Part shown: in pieces, positions 1 to 8,602 of the stretch
Position numbering within the stretch: the stretch's first letter is position 1
How the letters are laid out: each line of letters opens with the position of its first letter
Origin: Phycisphaerales bacterium
GTDB taxonomy: Bacteria; Planctomycetota; Phycisphaerae; Phycisphaerales; UBA1924
Reading direction: 5' to 3'
DNA length: 64,000 nucleotides
Assembly: GCA_029260375.1 (NCBI GenBank)
Contig: JAJDDI010000017.1
Span: 1-64,000, forward strand
Notes under the pieces: model-generated
Database searches by the model: none
What the model was told of the DNA's origin: nothing
Seen by the model: the letters and a program-made list of their open reading frames with translations, nothing else
Made by a program: the position numbers and the translations under genes

Positions 1-227
1 AGGACGCGGGCGTCGAAGACCCCGACCGGCGTCAGCTTCAGCGGATCTTCACGTTCGACCCCGAGCTGTGGTTCGTGCGGGTGGATGTCAAGCCCAGGGG
101 CACGAAGCGACTCTCGGCCCGCTACGGCGGGCTGACCTACAGTCCCTCGGGCTCCCGGCGGAACCGGGCGGGCGCCAACGCGACGGGCGTGTTCCTCACC
201 TGGGACAACCTGGGTGTCGAGCCCTAG
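1..227 (+). CDS. C-terminal fragment of an upstream gene, possibly a GspK-like minor pseudopilin
   Basis: The window opens inside this gene. The frame starting at base 3 is open and ends in TAG at 225-227, giving 74 residues that include DPELWFVRVDVKPRG and end LTWDNLGVEP. No motif in this tail is diagnostic. The following genes look like GspC-, GspL- and GspM-type assembly proteins of a type II secretion or type IV pilus system, so a last pseudopilin such as GspK is a sensible guess from context. The gap to the next start is 125 bases with no obvious terminator. That the frame is coding is fairly sure; the family is inference. Confidence 0.5.
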   Translation, partial: DAGVEDPDRRQLQRIFTFDPELWFVRVDVKPRGTKRLSARYGGLTYSPSGSRRNRAGANATGVFLTWDNLGVEP

Positions 228-352
228 GGACCCCGGGCGCGGGGCTGCGGCGTCGGGAATCGGGGCGAGGTGATAAGCTGTTGCAATGCCAGGAGGGCAT
301 CGGGCGTTTGCCAGGGCGGGGCAAGTCCGCGCGGGACAGAAGGAGTACACCC

Positions 353-1135
353 ATGACCAGCCGATCGCAGGCCAAACAGATCACGCTCGGGGCGCAGGTC
401 GCGTCCCTAGTGCTCGCTGCGGGCGCGGTCGGGGTCGCGGGCGTGGGGCTGCCCCTGGGCGAGCAGCGCGAGTTCACGCCCGTCGAGGTCAGCCTTCCCG
501 AGTCCGGTCCCAGCGCCGCGGCGCAGGACCCCGACGACGACGTGCCCGACCATCGTGACGTCGACTTCGAGGGCATCGTGGAACGCTTCGGGATGGTCGG
601 CAACGCGCCCAGCGCCGCCCAGCCCGTGACGCCCGTGACTGACCCGAAAGACCCCGGCAATACACAGAATCAGGTCGCGAACGAGGACGCCCGCTACCTG
701 GGCATGGTCCAGATCGGCGCCCGGCGCTCGGCGATGCTGGTCGTTGATGGCAAGCAGCGGATCGTTAGCCAGGGCGGGCAGACGATGAGCGCGAGCGGGG
801 ACCCGGTGCGGGTGCTCAGCGTCCAGCCGGATCACGTCGTTCTGGCCGTGGACGGGGAGCGGAAGCGCGTGGACAAGGGCGAGCGACAGACGGGCGCCAG
901 CACGACGATCGAGCGGACCGCCGAGAGCGTGCGCCGGGCCACTGAGGCTGCGCGGCTCAGCACGGGCGAGGGCAGCGAGATCGCGGCGAACGAGAACCCG
1001 AGGGCCGACTTCGACCGTCGCCGGCGCGAGGCGATCGACAAGGCGCTCGACGAGGGACGCATCACGCAGGAAGAGGCGCAGCGGATGCTGGAGCGGATGA
1101 GCACCTCCGTACAGCGCCGGGGGCGTGGCGATTAG
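353..1135 (+). CDS. GspC-like single-pass inner-membrane protein of a secretion/pilus operon
   Basis: 260 residues. The ATG at 353 is preceded by an AAGGAG ribosome site at 340-345. A hydrophobic segment lies at about residues 12-32, followed by an acidic Pro-rich linker. A small beta-rich domain at about 115-175 (ARYLGMVQIGARRSAMLVVDG) looks like the homology region of GspC, the type II secretion protein that links inner-membrane platform and outer-membrane channel. The C-terminus (about 215-260) is charged and helical, with a SHOCT-like stretch EAIDKALDEGRITQEEAQRM. It lies 3 bases before the GspL-like gene, so it is almost certainly in the same operon. GspC assignment rests on topology and context, not on a diagnostic motif. 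Confidence 0.5.
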   Translation: MTSRSQAKQITLGAQVASLVLAAGAVGVAGVGLPLGEQREFTPVEVSLPESGPSAAAQDPDDDVPDHRDVDFEGIVERFGMVGNAPSAAQPVTPVTDPKDPGNTQNQVANEDARYLGMVQIGARRSAMLVVDGKQRIVSQGGQTMSASGDPVRVLSVQPDHVVLAVDGERKRVDKGERQTGASTTIERTAESVRRATEAARLSTGEGSEIAANENPRADFDRRRREAIDKALDEGRITQEEAQRMLERMSTSVQRRGRGD

Positions 1136-1138
1136 CGC

Positions 1139-2680
1139 ATGGCCGGGCGTATCTGCTACATGTCGAGGTCGGACCGCGGGGCGCGCCTGGACGGGCTGCG
1201 CCTGGTCGGCGCGCACACCAGCGATTCGTGGCTGGCGCCCGCGGGGGACCTGGCGCCGGGCTCGGTCCGCTCGGGCGCCGAGTGGCTGCGCGAGCGACTC
1301 TCGGCGCTGGGCGAACGCAACGGACGCTCGGGCAAGATCCTCGACTGCCTCTGCCTCGATACCGACGGCTCGGTCTGCTCGTGGGTCGGCGAGGGGCAGG
1401 GCGAGCGACAGATCATCCGGGCCATGCTTGAATCGGGCATCGGCGAGGAACCGGGCGCCGGCCCCGGCGCGGCGGCCCGCTTCCCCGACCTGCCCGGCGA
1501 GACCGACCTCGAACCGCTCGGGGGCGCCGCGGGCGGGCGCCTGGGCGTGATGGCCGTCCCCGACGTGCCCGCGAGGCTCATGCTCGACCAGCTCGACGCG
1601 CTGGGCGTGCGCGTGGGCAACGTGACGACCATCTGGCACGCCGGCGCGCTGGCGTGGGACCCGAGCACGGGCGATCCTCGCGGCGGGCTGCGATCCGAGC
1701 GAGTCGTTGCGAGCGACTCACCCCTGACGGGCGTTGTGATGATCGACTCAGCCGCGGGACGCTGCCTGTGGGTCTGGTCCGACGCGGGTTCTCCCGTTGC
1801 GGCCGGCTCGATGCGCATCCCCGTCGCCCGCTCCGAGGAGCCGGGCGGGACGATGGGCGAGAGCGACGCGTCCAGGCTGGGCCTCGAGTGGCTCAGCTGG
1901 TCGGCGCAGCTGGGGCGCACGCCCGGGCGCGTGTCGGTCGTTGGCGCCTGCGGGCGGGCGGACGAGCTGGTCGATGGCGCGCTCGCAGGCCCCGAGCTGG
2001 GCGCGGCGTTCTCCAAGGCCTGCGCCGGCGCGACGATTGATCTGTATGACGTGGACGACCCCGTCGGCGAGACGCTGACACGCCTGGCAACGCGCGGCGA
2101 GGGCGCCGCCCGATCCGGGGGCGGCCTTGAGGAACTGGCGACCCGTCCCGTGCGCGCGCACCGGGCGATGTACATCTGGGCGGGCATCGCGATGGTGCTG
2201 GCCGCGGTGGGCCTGGCCACGCTGGCCAAGACCTTCTTCGACCAGCGGGCGAGCGTGCGCGAGCAGATCGAGCAGGCGAAGGAGAACCGCCTGGTGATCC
2301 TGCGTCAGACGGACCTGCAGCCCTCGGAGTACGGGCTGGCGACGCGGAAGCTCGAGGAGAAGATCGCGGCGCTGCGCGTCAACGAGAGCCCTGCCGAGCC
2401 GATCATGCCCGTGCTGCAGGAGTTCGAGACGCTGTCGTTCGTGCTGTCGAACCCGGAGTGGAACCTGATCTCGCTGTCGGTGACGCCCACGGCGGTGTCC
2501 GTCCGGGTCTCCGTGCCCAGCGTGGTGCAGGCCGAGGCGTTCGAGGCCTCGATCCTTGATATCACGGGCTCGAACCTGGGCTGGACGCCCATGGACTTCC
2601 GCGAGCGGGGCGACCGGGTGGACTGCAGCATGACCGGGCAGTGGGCCGCGGACGCGGCGTCGGGGAGGGCGGGGCCATGA
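1139..2680 (+). CDS. GspL/PilM-PilN-like assembly protein with one transmembrane segment
   Basis: 513 residues. The N-terminal 330 or so residues are soluble and end in a linker. One hydrophobic segment lies near 342-362 (IWAGIAMVLAAVGLATLAKTF), followed by a coiled-coil-prone stretch (REQIEQAKENRLVIL) and a small C-terminal domain of about 130 residues. This is the layout of GspL: a cytoplasmic actin-like domain, a membrane anchor and a periplasmic ferredoxin-like domain, equivalent to PilM plus PilN in type IV pili. The stop overlaps the next start (ATGA at 2677), which implies translational coupling with the GspM-like gene. Sequence similarity to GspL cannot be confirmed by eye; topology and neighbours carry the call. 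Confidence 0.5.
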   Translation: MAGRICYMSRSDRGARLDGLRLVGAHTSDSWLAPAGDLAPGSVRSGAEWLRERLSALGERNGRSGKILDCLCLDTDGSVCSWVGEGQGERQIIRAMLESGIGEEPGAGPGAAARFPDLPGETDLEPLGGAAGGRLGVMAVPDVPARLMLDQLDALGVRVGNVTTIWHAGALAWDPSTGDPRGGLRSERVVASDSPLTGVVMIDSAAGRCLWVWSDAGSPVAAGSMRIPVARSEEPGGTMGESDASRLGLEWLSWSAQLGRTPGRVSVVGACGRADELVDGALAGPELGAAFSKACAGATIDLYDVDDPVGETLTRLATRGEGAARSGGGLEELATRPVRAHRAMYIWAGIAMVLAAVGLATLAKTFFDQRASVREQIEQAKENRLVILRQTDLQPSEYGLATRKLEEKIAALRVNESPAEPIMPVLQEFETLSFVLSNPEWNLISLSVTPTAVSVRVSVPSVVQAEAFEASILDITGSNLGWTPMDFRERGDRVDCSMTGQWAADAASGRAGP

Positions 2681-3231
2681 TGGGCGACGGACGCATGACC
2701 CCCGACGAGCGGTACGAGCAGGCCGCGCTGGCGCAGATGGGCGCGCGGCGCAACCGCCCGCGCCACCTCGTGGTGCTCGGGGCGACCGTGCTCGTGGTGG
2801 CGATGATCGTGACGATTTTCGCGTGGACCTCGCAGGCCGGCGCCGCGAGAGACCTGGCCAAGCGAGAGACGCAGCTGGAAACGCTGGCGGAGCTGACCGC
2901 CGAGTGGAAGGTGCTCAGCGCGAGCGAGGAATCGGCGGACAACATCGACCGGCGTTTCCAGCAGAGCCGGGTGCGCGAGCTGGCGACGCAGGCGGGGATG
3001 GTCAACGCGCCCCCGCTGGCCCAGCCCAGGCTGGACACGTACAAGGACACGCGCCGCGCGAGGTACCGCTACAGCGTGAGCGACAAGTCGCTCGCGTCGC
3101 TGATGACCTGGGTGGACCTGATGCTGAGCGAGTACCGGGGCGTCTGGGTGCACGAGATCGAGATCAAGCCGAGCGGGGACACCTGGCAGATGCAGGTCGT
3201 CTTCGCGCGTTGGGAGCAGACGAGCACATGA
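2677..3231 (+). CDS. GspM/PilO-like single-pass assembly protein
   Basis: 184 residues. The start ATG at 2677 overlaps the stop of the GspL-like gene by four bases. The N-terminal 28 or so residues are polar, a hydrophobic helix follows (VVLGATVLVVAMIVTIFAW, about 29-48), then a long helical stretch and a compact C-terminal domain with YRYSVSDKSLASLMTWVDL and an ending rich in beta residues. Size and layout fit GspM (type II secretion) or PilO (type IV pili), which pair with GspL/PilN in the inner-membrane platform. Its stop overlaps the next start (ATGA at 3228), so at least three genes here are translationally coupled. Function is inferred from topology and position. Confidence 0.5.
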   Translation: MMGDGRMTPDERYEQAALAQMGARRNRPRHLVVLGATVLVVAMIVTIFAWTSQAGAARDLAKRETQLETLAELTAEWKVLSASEESADNIDRRFQQSRVRELATQAGMVNAPPLAQPRLDTYKDTRRARYRYSVSDKSLASLMTWVDLMLSEYRGVWVHEIEIKPSGDTWQMQVVFARWEQTST

Positions 3232-3857
3232 CCTGGCACACACGACACATCGCCCACGCCGCCGTCCTTCTCTCGCTCGCGGGCCTGAGCGCGGGCGGCG
3301 CCCTGATCGGCTGCGCCGAGCGCAACCGCGACCCGGCCCTGATGACCTACGAGGATCGGCGCGGCGAGGCGATGGAGATCTCGCGCGACGCCGAGCGTCT
3401 GGCCAACATGGGTAAGACCGGCGACGCGATCCTCCGCTACCAGGAGGCCCTGGCGATCTCGAATGAGCTGGCGGGCGCGTGGAACAACCTGGGCGAGCTG
3501 TACATGCGCCAGGGCGACTACGCGGACGCCGTGAGCGCGTTCGGCGTTGCCGCGGGCCTGACGCCCTCGGACCCCAGGCCGCTGTACAACACGGGGCTGG
3601 TGTATCAGAAGGTGGGCTGGGCCAAGGACGCGATCGACCACTACGCCGAGGCGCTGAGCCGCGACGAGAACATGCAGGAGGCGCTGCGCGGGCACACCGT
3701 CGCGGCGGACATGCTCGGGCGGGCCGACGACAAAACCCTCGAGTACATCCGGCGCGGCCTGCTGCGCGAGACCGACCCGGAGTGGCGCGAGTTCTTCGAG
3801 CGCCAGCGCTTCCGCGTCGAGGCGGAGATGCGGTCGCTGTCGCGCCGGGGCGGGTGA
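3228..3857 (+). CDS. TPR-repeat lipoprotein
   Basis: 209 residues. The N-terminus carries a signal with a lipobox (LIGC, Cys about residue 29), so the mature protein should be lipid-anchored. It then holds at least three tetratricopeptide repeats at about 60-170 (for example AGAWNNLGELYMRQGDYADA and RPLYNTGLVYQKVGWAKDA). The start ATG overlaps the stop of the GspM-like gene. A TPR lipoprotein at the end of a secretion operon could act like PilF/PilW, the pilotin that helps assemble the outer-membrane secretin; that role is inference. A small hairpin follows the stop at 3862-3880. Confidence 0.7.
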   Translation: MTWHTRHIAHAAVLLSLAGLSAGGALIGCAERNRDPALMTYEDRRGEAMEISRDAERLANMGKTGDAILRYQEALAISNELAGAWNNLGELYMRQGDYADAVSAFGVAAGLTPSDPRPLYNTGLVYQKVGWAKDAIDHYAEALSRDENMQEALRGHTVAADMLGRADDKTLEYIRRGLLRETDPEWREFFERQRFRVEAEMRSLSRRGG

Positions 3858-3861
3858 GTTT

Positions 3862-3880
3862 GGCCGGTTGGAAACCGGCC
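3862..3880. terminator. GC-rich hairpin between convergent genes
   Basis: An 8-bp perfect stem GGCCGGTT / AACCGGCC with a three-base loop sits between the stop of the TPR gene (3857) and the stop of the convergent phoH-like gene (3895). There is no clear T-run. It may act as a bidirectional terminator or mRNA-end stabiliser. Confidence 0.4.
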
Positions 3881-3894
3881 CCACCAGGATTGGA

Positions 3895-5358
3895 TCACAG
3901 CAGCTTCGCCGCGAGGCTGGCCAGCTCGCTCCGCTCGCTCTTGGACAGCGTGACGTGCCCCACGAGCCCGATGCCGCGCATTTTCTCGACGGTATAGCTC
4001 AGCCCGTTGGACGACTGGTCCAGGTACGGGTTGTCGATCTGCCCGATGTCGCCCGTCAGGATCAGCTTTGCGCCCTCGCCCACGCGGCTGGCGATCGTCT
4101 TGACCTCGTGCGGGGTCAGGTTCTGCGCCTCGTCCACGATCATGAACTGGTGCGGGATCGAGCGCCCGCGAATGTACGTCAGCGGCTCGAGCACGAGGCG
4201 CCCGTCGCCGATGAGCTTGTCGATGCGCTGCTCGGCGCCGATGGACTCGGCGTTCTGGTTCGGGCTGCCCCGAGTGGACATGAGGTACGACAGGTTGTCG
4301 AAGATCGGCTGCATCCAGGCGCCGAGCTTCTCGTCCTTGTCGCCCGGGAGGTAGCCGATGTCGCGTCCCATGGGCATGATCGGTCGGGCGACGAGCAGCT
4401 TGTCGTAGCGCTGCTCGGTGAAGACCTTGGCCATTCCCGCGGCCAGGGCGAGCAGCGTCTTGCCCGTGCCCGCCGAGCCCAGCAGCGTGATCATCTTGAT
4501 CTCGTCGTCGAGCAGCAGGTCCAGGGCCATGGTCTGCTGGACGTTGCGGGCCATGACGCCGAAGGTGGGTTTCTTCTGCCCGGTGACGGGGATCAGGTGA
4601 TCGGTGTCGGCCAGGCGCCGACCGATGCCCGAGTGGGCCTCGTCCTCGATGTCCTTGAGAATGACGAACTGGTTGGGCGTGAGCTCACGGGTGTAGGACT
4701 CGTCGCCGTTGTTGTCGCGGACGGTGAGCGACCCGTTGATCTGCTCGATGGGGAGCATGCGGTCGCGGTAGAGGTCGTCGATGGTGTCGCGTGCCGCGTC
4801 GATCTCGAGGTAGCCGGTGTACAAACGGTCGGCGTCGATCTTCTGGTTCTCAAAGTCTTCGGTGCGGATGCCCAGCGCGTCGGACTTGATCCGCGCGGCC
4901 AGGTCCTTGGAGACGAACACCGCGCGGGTGTCGGGCTTCTGGTTCAAGCTCCACGCGACGGCGATGATCCGGTTGTCGGGCGTGTCCGCGGCGATGACGT
5001 GCGGGCGCGCGTGATCGCCCACGTCGATGGCGATGGTGCCCACCTGCCCGTTGCTCGCCGTCGAGGCGCCGACGTTCGAGGGCAGGTCCACGGTGTCCCA
5101 GCGGACACCCTTGATCAGCTCGCCCGTCTCGCGGAGCTTGTCGAGGTGGCGGATGCACTCGCGGGCCGAGCGTCCGATGTCGTCTTCCCGGCGCTTCATG
5201 GTGTCGAGCTCTTCGATCACCGGGTAGGGGATGACGACGTGGTTCTCCTGGAACACGAACAGGGCGCCCGGGTTGTGCAGGAGAACGTTGGTGTCGAGCA
5301 CGAAATGCTTGACGCCCTCGTCGGTCGCGGGAGTTGTCTCGGTTGCTGCTGGGCTCAT
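3895..5358 (-). CDS. PIN domain-PhoH family ATPase
   Basis: 487 residues from the ATG at 5358. The N-terminal PIN domain (HFVLDTNVLLHNP, then IPYPVIEELD) has the acidic residues of a metal-dependent RNase. The C-terminal half is a PhoH P-loop ATPase with Walker A GSAGTGKTLLALAAG and Walker B FMIVDEAQN, and the family motif RGRSIPHQFMIVDEAQNLTP. This is the two-domain YlaK/PhoH2 architecture: PhoH2 is reported to unwind and cleave RNA. An upstream GTG at 5415 would add 19 residues, but the family conservation begins just after the ATG chosen. It is monocistronic, convergent with the secretion operon. Confidence 0.93.
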   Translation of the reverse strand: MSPAATETTPATDEGVKHFVLDTNVLLHNPGALFVFQENHVVIPYPVIEELDTMKRREDDIGRSARECIRHLDKLRETGELIKGVRWDTVDLPSNVGASTASNGQVGTIAIDVGDHARPHVIAADTPDNRIIAVAWSLNQKPDTRAVFVSKDLAARIKSDALGIRTEDFENQKIDADRLYTGYLEIDAARDTIDDLYRDRMLPIEQINGSLTVRDNNGDESYTRELTPNQFVILKDIEDEAHSGIGRRLADTDHLIPVTGQKKPTFGVMARNVQQTMALDLLLDDEIKMITLLGSAGTGKTLLALAAGMAKVFTEQRYDKLLVARPIMPMGRDIGYLPGDKDEKLGAWMQPIFDNLSYLMSTRGSPNQNAESIGAEQRIDKLIGDGRLVLEPLTYIRGRSIPHQFMIVDEAQNLTPHEVKTIASRVGEGAKLILTGDIGQIDNPYLDQSSNGLSYTVEKMRGIGLVGHVTLSKSERSELASLAAKLL

Positions 5359-5443
5359 CGGGTTTGTGCGTCCGTCCGCATGGCCCCGGCTCGGGGCGTG
5401 CTCTTTCAACAGCACCGAGCATAGCGAACGCGGGGATGGCGCC

Positions 5444-5956
5444 TCAGTTCCAGAAGGCGTCCACGACGAGCATCAGGGCGACGATCAGCGCGAAGGCGGT
5501 CTTGATCACGCTCGAGAGCAGGCGCCCGACCGCGGCGCCATGGCCCGACTTCATGCTCTCGCCCCATGGGCGCTTTGCGACGCCCCTCTCCGCCAACGCC
5601 GCGCCCGCGAAGGCGCCCAGGACCGCGCCCAGCAGCGACCCGAGGATGGGGATCGGGATCGCGAATGTGCCCACGAGCAGCCCCACGAGCGACCCGACGA
5701 TCGAGCCCCAGGCCCCGTGCCTCGTGCCCCCCGCCTTGCCCGCGCCGGCCGCCGAGGCGACCAGCTCCGCGACTTCGGCCATCGCGGCAAGCCCGATCGC
5801 GATCCCGATCGTCCACCAGCTGAACATGCCCGGCTGCCACCAGAAGCACATCAGCGCCACGCCGATCATGAACCAGATCCCGGGCATCGTGATGAGCGTC
5901 AGGACGACGCCCAGCAGAGCCGCGAGTGTCACGATCGAGGCGGCGAGGTAGATCAT
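5444..5956 (-). CDS. DUF456 family membrane protein
   Basis: 170 residues, four or more hydrophobic segments. It begins MIYLAASIVTLAALLGV and contains the DUF456 signature of membrane helices alternating with small-residue-rich stretches (SIVGSLVGLLVGTFAIPIP, LGSLLGAVLGAFAGA), which look like glycine zippers. The family is of unknown function and is thought to be an integral membrane protein. The gene lies 23 bases after the stop of the upstream two-helix membrane protein gene, so the two are probably co-transcribed. Confidence 0.75.
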   Translation of the reverse strand: MIYLAASIVTLAALLGVVLTLITMPGIWFMIGVALMCFWWQPGMFSWWTIGIAIGLAAMAEVAELVASAAGAGKAGGTRHGAWGSIVGSLVGLLVGTFAIPIPILGSLLGAVLGAFAGAALAERGVAKRPWGESMKSGHGAAVGRLLSSVIKTAFALIVALMLVVDAFWN

Positions 5957-5979
5957 GGGCTGGTGGGGCGGCTCGCCCG

Positions 5980-6861
5980 TCAGGACTCGTCGGGCTCGGG
6001 ATTCTCGGCGGGCTTCTCCGCGGGCGCATCGGCGTCCGCTTCCGCCTCTTCTTGGGAGGGGAACTGGGTCTGTTCCATCGCCAGGATCCACCCCTCCACG
6101 TGCGCGTGACGGTACGTGTCGATCCGCACCTCCTGCCCGCCCAACTGCTCGTGCCCTTCCCGGACCTTCAGGAACACGATGAACTTGTCCCACTTGCGCT
6201 TGTCGATCTCCGCCAGGTCGGACGGGACGAGCGAGGCGCCGCCCGGTAGCGTGAGGCGCTGCTCGGCGGGGTCCCAGGTGTACTTCTTCACCGCGACCCG
6301 CAGGAACAGCACGATCAGGTATGCCCCGACCAGGTAGCAGATCGTCATGATGCCCCACTGCATCGGGATGTCGAGCCCGTGCAGCGGCTTGGGCTGCGTC
6401 GAGCTGGCCCACTTGGTCTGCAGGTTCTCAAGGCGCTGGCGCGGGTTCTCGATCGTCGTGTGCTCGGCATCGAGCTTGCCGATCAGGCGCAGCCCCTCGA
6501 GCCAGTTTGCCCGCGCGATCTTCGCCGCCGCGCGCCGGTAGGAGCGCGACTCGGGGTTCTGGGCGGCCTCGAGGTTCCGGGCGGACTCCTCCTCGCTCCT
6601 GAGGTGCGCCAGCTCCGCGTCCGGGTCCGTGACACTCGCGTTGTTGAGCATCCAGCCGAACTCCTCCTGGTCGGCAAGGGCCGAGGCCTGGAGGTACTGC
6701 CACTGGGCCCAGTCGGCGTACTTCTCGCCGCGGGCCGGGTAGACGATCGCGGCGTCGTAGTAGCCCCAGGTGCCGAACCCGAGCACAACGACGATGAAAA
6801 TCAGCATCTTGAGCACCCACGGACGGTTCAGGGCGCTCTTGGTCGGGGCGGTCTCGCTCAT
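5980..6861 (-). CDS. Two-helix membrane protein of unknown function
   Basis: 293 residues. Hydrophobic segments lie at about 16-35 (WVLKMLIFIVVVLGFGTWGY) and 170-190 (GIMTICYLVGAYLIVLFL). Between them is a helical, charged region of about 130 residues with possible coiled coil. The second half contains a small beta domain (KKYTWDPAEQRLTLPGG) that resembles a PH-like fold in spacing only. The tail is acidic and Ala/Pro/Glu-rich. I do not recognise the family. It probably shares a transcript with the DUF456 gene. Confidence 0.7.
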   Translation of the reverse strand: MSETAPTKSALNRPWVLKMLIFIVVVLGFGTWGYYDAAIVYPARGEKYADWAQWQYLQASALADQEEFGWMLNNASVTDPDAELAHLRSEEESARNLEAAQNPESRSYRRAAAKIARANWLEGLRLIGKLDAEHTTIENPRQRLENLQTKWASSTQPKPLHGLDIPMQWGIMTICYLVGAYLIVLFLRVAVKKYTWDPAEQRLTLPGGASLVPSDLAEIDKRKWDKFIVFLKVREGHEQLGGQEVRIDTYRHAHVEGWILAMEQTQFPSQEEAEADADAPAEKPAENPEPDES

Positions 6862-6988
6862 CGGGCCTGGTTCCTCTCCGGGCGAAACGCCCCGGATTCA
6901 GATCATCGGTCGGAGGACCAGAGGATATGAACCTGGGACCCCGCCGGGCAGGGCGACGGGCGGAAAGGACCTGGATTCGGTCGGACGT

Positions 6989-7210
6989 CTACGCGTCGGG
7001 ATCGGGCGTCCGATCCATCGCGGCGTCCCACCACCGCTCGGCCCAGACGCGCCCGCCGGGCTGATCGAGCGTCTCCGAGAACCCGCCGCGGGAGACGAGG
7101 CGGGTCGGGATGCCCGAGAGCATGGCGTGCGTGAGCCACCGCGAGTGCTCCTGGCGGAAGCGATCACTCGCGAATCGGGGATCACGCCGGTTGAACCAAC
7201 GCCAGAGCAC
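6989..7210 (-). CDS. Small hypothetical protein
   Basis: 73 residues from a GTG at 7210, reading MLWRWFNRRDPRFASDRF and rich in Arg and Trp. It lies divergently from kbl in a 438-base gap that has no better candidate. No clear ribosome site precedes it and there is no recognised domain. The reading frame has the GC-rich third positions usual for this genome, which is the main support. Confidence 0.4.
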   Translation of the reverse strand: MLWRWFNRRDPRFASDRFRQEHSRWLTHAMLSGIPTRLVSRGGFSETLDQPGGRVWAERWWDAAMDRTPDPDA

Positions 7211-7299
7211 AGGGGGAGTTTAGCAGGGGGCCGCGCATGCTCTCAGCGGGTTTCTACGGGGGTGGCTCTACAATGCGGCAGACGCAAGGAGAGTCTCTC

Positions 7300-8547
7300 A
7301 TGACCACCGCCGCCGCCCGCCCGTTCGACGCCCGCACCGACGCCACCCTCCGCTCGCTCGAAGAGTCCGGGCAGTACAAACACCTGCACATGCTCGAGTC
7401 GCCCATGGACGCCGTCGTCAAGATGCGCCGGCCCAACGGGAAGTCGGCCGATGTCCTCTGCTTCTGCTCCAACAACTACCTCGGGCTCGCCAACGAGCCG
7501 CGCGTCGTCCAGGCGGGGATCGAGGGGTTGAAGCGGTATGGCGCCGGCACCGCCTCGGTCCGCTTCATCTGCGGCACCTTCGAGCCCCACGAACAGCTCG
7601 AAGCCCGCATCGCCAGCTACATGGGCACAGAGGCCAGCTACACCTTCGTCTCCTGCTGGAACGCGACCGAGGCGCTCTTCCCGACGTTCTGCGAGGCGGG
7701 GGATTTCATTCTTTCGGACGAGCTCAACCACGCGTGCATCATCGACTCCATCCGCCTGACGCCGGTGATCAAGAAGGGCGTCAAGAAGGGCGTCTTCAAA
7801 CACTCGGACATGGCTAGCGCCCGCCAGAAGCTGCAGGCGGCGCAGGACGACCCGGAGGTGACCGGGCAGATCTGGATCATCTCCGACGGCGTGTTCTCCA
7901 TGGAGGGCGACATCGCCGACCTGCTCTCGCTCCGCAAGCTCTGCGATGAGTTCGGCGCCATGCTCGTTGTCGACGACTCCCACGGGCACGGCGTCATGGG
8001 CGACACCGGACGCGGCACCCACGAGCACTACGGAATGTGCCCCGGCACGCCCAGCTTCGACCCGGCCAACGGCACGGTTGATTTCTTCACCGGCACCCTG
8101 GGCAAGGGCCTGGGCGGCGGCGCCGGCGGGTTCATCGCCGGGCCCAAGCGCGGGACCGAGCTGATCATCCAACGCGGGCGCCCGACGCTGTTCTCCAACG
8201 CCCTGCCCGTGACCGTCGCGTGCAGCGCCAACGAGGCCATCCGCATCGTCATGGACGAGCCCGAGCGTGTGCAACGCCTCAAGGCCAACGTCGCCAGCGC
8301 CCGCAAGAAGATCGGCGCCGCCGGCTTCGAGGTGCTCGAGTCGCCGACGGCGATCTGCCCGATCATCGTCGGCGACACCGCCAAGGCGATCAGCATGTCC
8401 CAGCGCCTGCTCGAGCTGGGCGTCTTCGTCATCGGTTTCGGCTACCCCGTCGTCCCCGAGGGCACGGCGAGGCTGCGGATCCAGATGTCCGCGGCTCATA
8501 CGGAGGAGCACATCGATCGGCTGGTGGAGGCGTTGAAGGAGTTGTGA
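7300..8547 (+). CDS. kbl: Glycine C-acetyltransferase (2-amino-3-ketobutyrate CoA ligase)
   Basis: 415 residues from the ATG at 7300, which has an AAGGAG site at 7286-7291; an upstream in-frame ATG at 7273 is less well placed. It is an alpha-oxoamine synthase of the PLP fold type I: CSNNYLGLAN near the N-terminus, DDSHGHGVMGDTGRG, and the PLP-lysine segment TGTLGKGLGGGAGGF. Kbl splits 2-amino-3-oxobutyrate with CoA to glycine and acetyl-CoA, the second step of threonine breakdown. Length and the TGTLGK(A/G)LGG context favour Kbl over BioF (8-amino-7-oxononanoate synthase), though BioF is the close alternative. No threonine dehydrogenase gene is next to it. Confidence 0.85.
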   Translation: MTTAAARPFDARTDATLRSLEESGQYKHLHMLESPMDAVVKMRRPNGKSADVLCFCSNNYLGLANEPRVVQAGIEGLKRYGAGTASVRFICGTFEPHEQLEARIASYMGTEASYTFVSCWNATEALFPTFCEAGDFILSDELNHACIIDSIRLTPVIKKGVKKGVFKHSDMASARQKLQAAQDDPEVTGQIWIISDGVFSMEGDIADLLSLRKLCDEFGAMLVVDDSHGHGVMGDTGRGTHEHYGMCPGTPSFDPANGTVDFFTGTLGKGLGGGAGGFIAGPKRGTELIIQRGRPTLFSNALPVTVACSANEAIRIVMDEPERVQRLKANVASARKKIGAAGFEVLESPTAICPIIVGDTAKAISMSQRLLELGVFVIGFGYPVVPEGTARLRIQMSAAHTEEHIDRLVEALKEL

Positions 8548-8602
8548 GTTTCGGCTTTCTGGGCGGTGAAACAGTCAGGTGCGATAGTGCGGATGTCTTT
8601 GC

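Noticed and set aside
3862-3880. Possible mobile repeat at the GGCCGGTT hairpin
   Set aside because: Only one copy is seen in the window, so it is treated as a terminator-like hairpin.
3868-5424. 518-codon open frame on + opposite the PIN-PhoH gene
   Set aside because: The minus-strand protein has clear PIN and PhoH motifs; the + frame is a shadow caused by high GC with no motif of its own.
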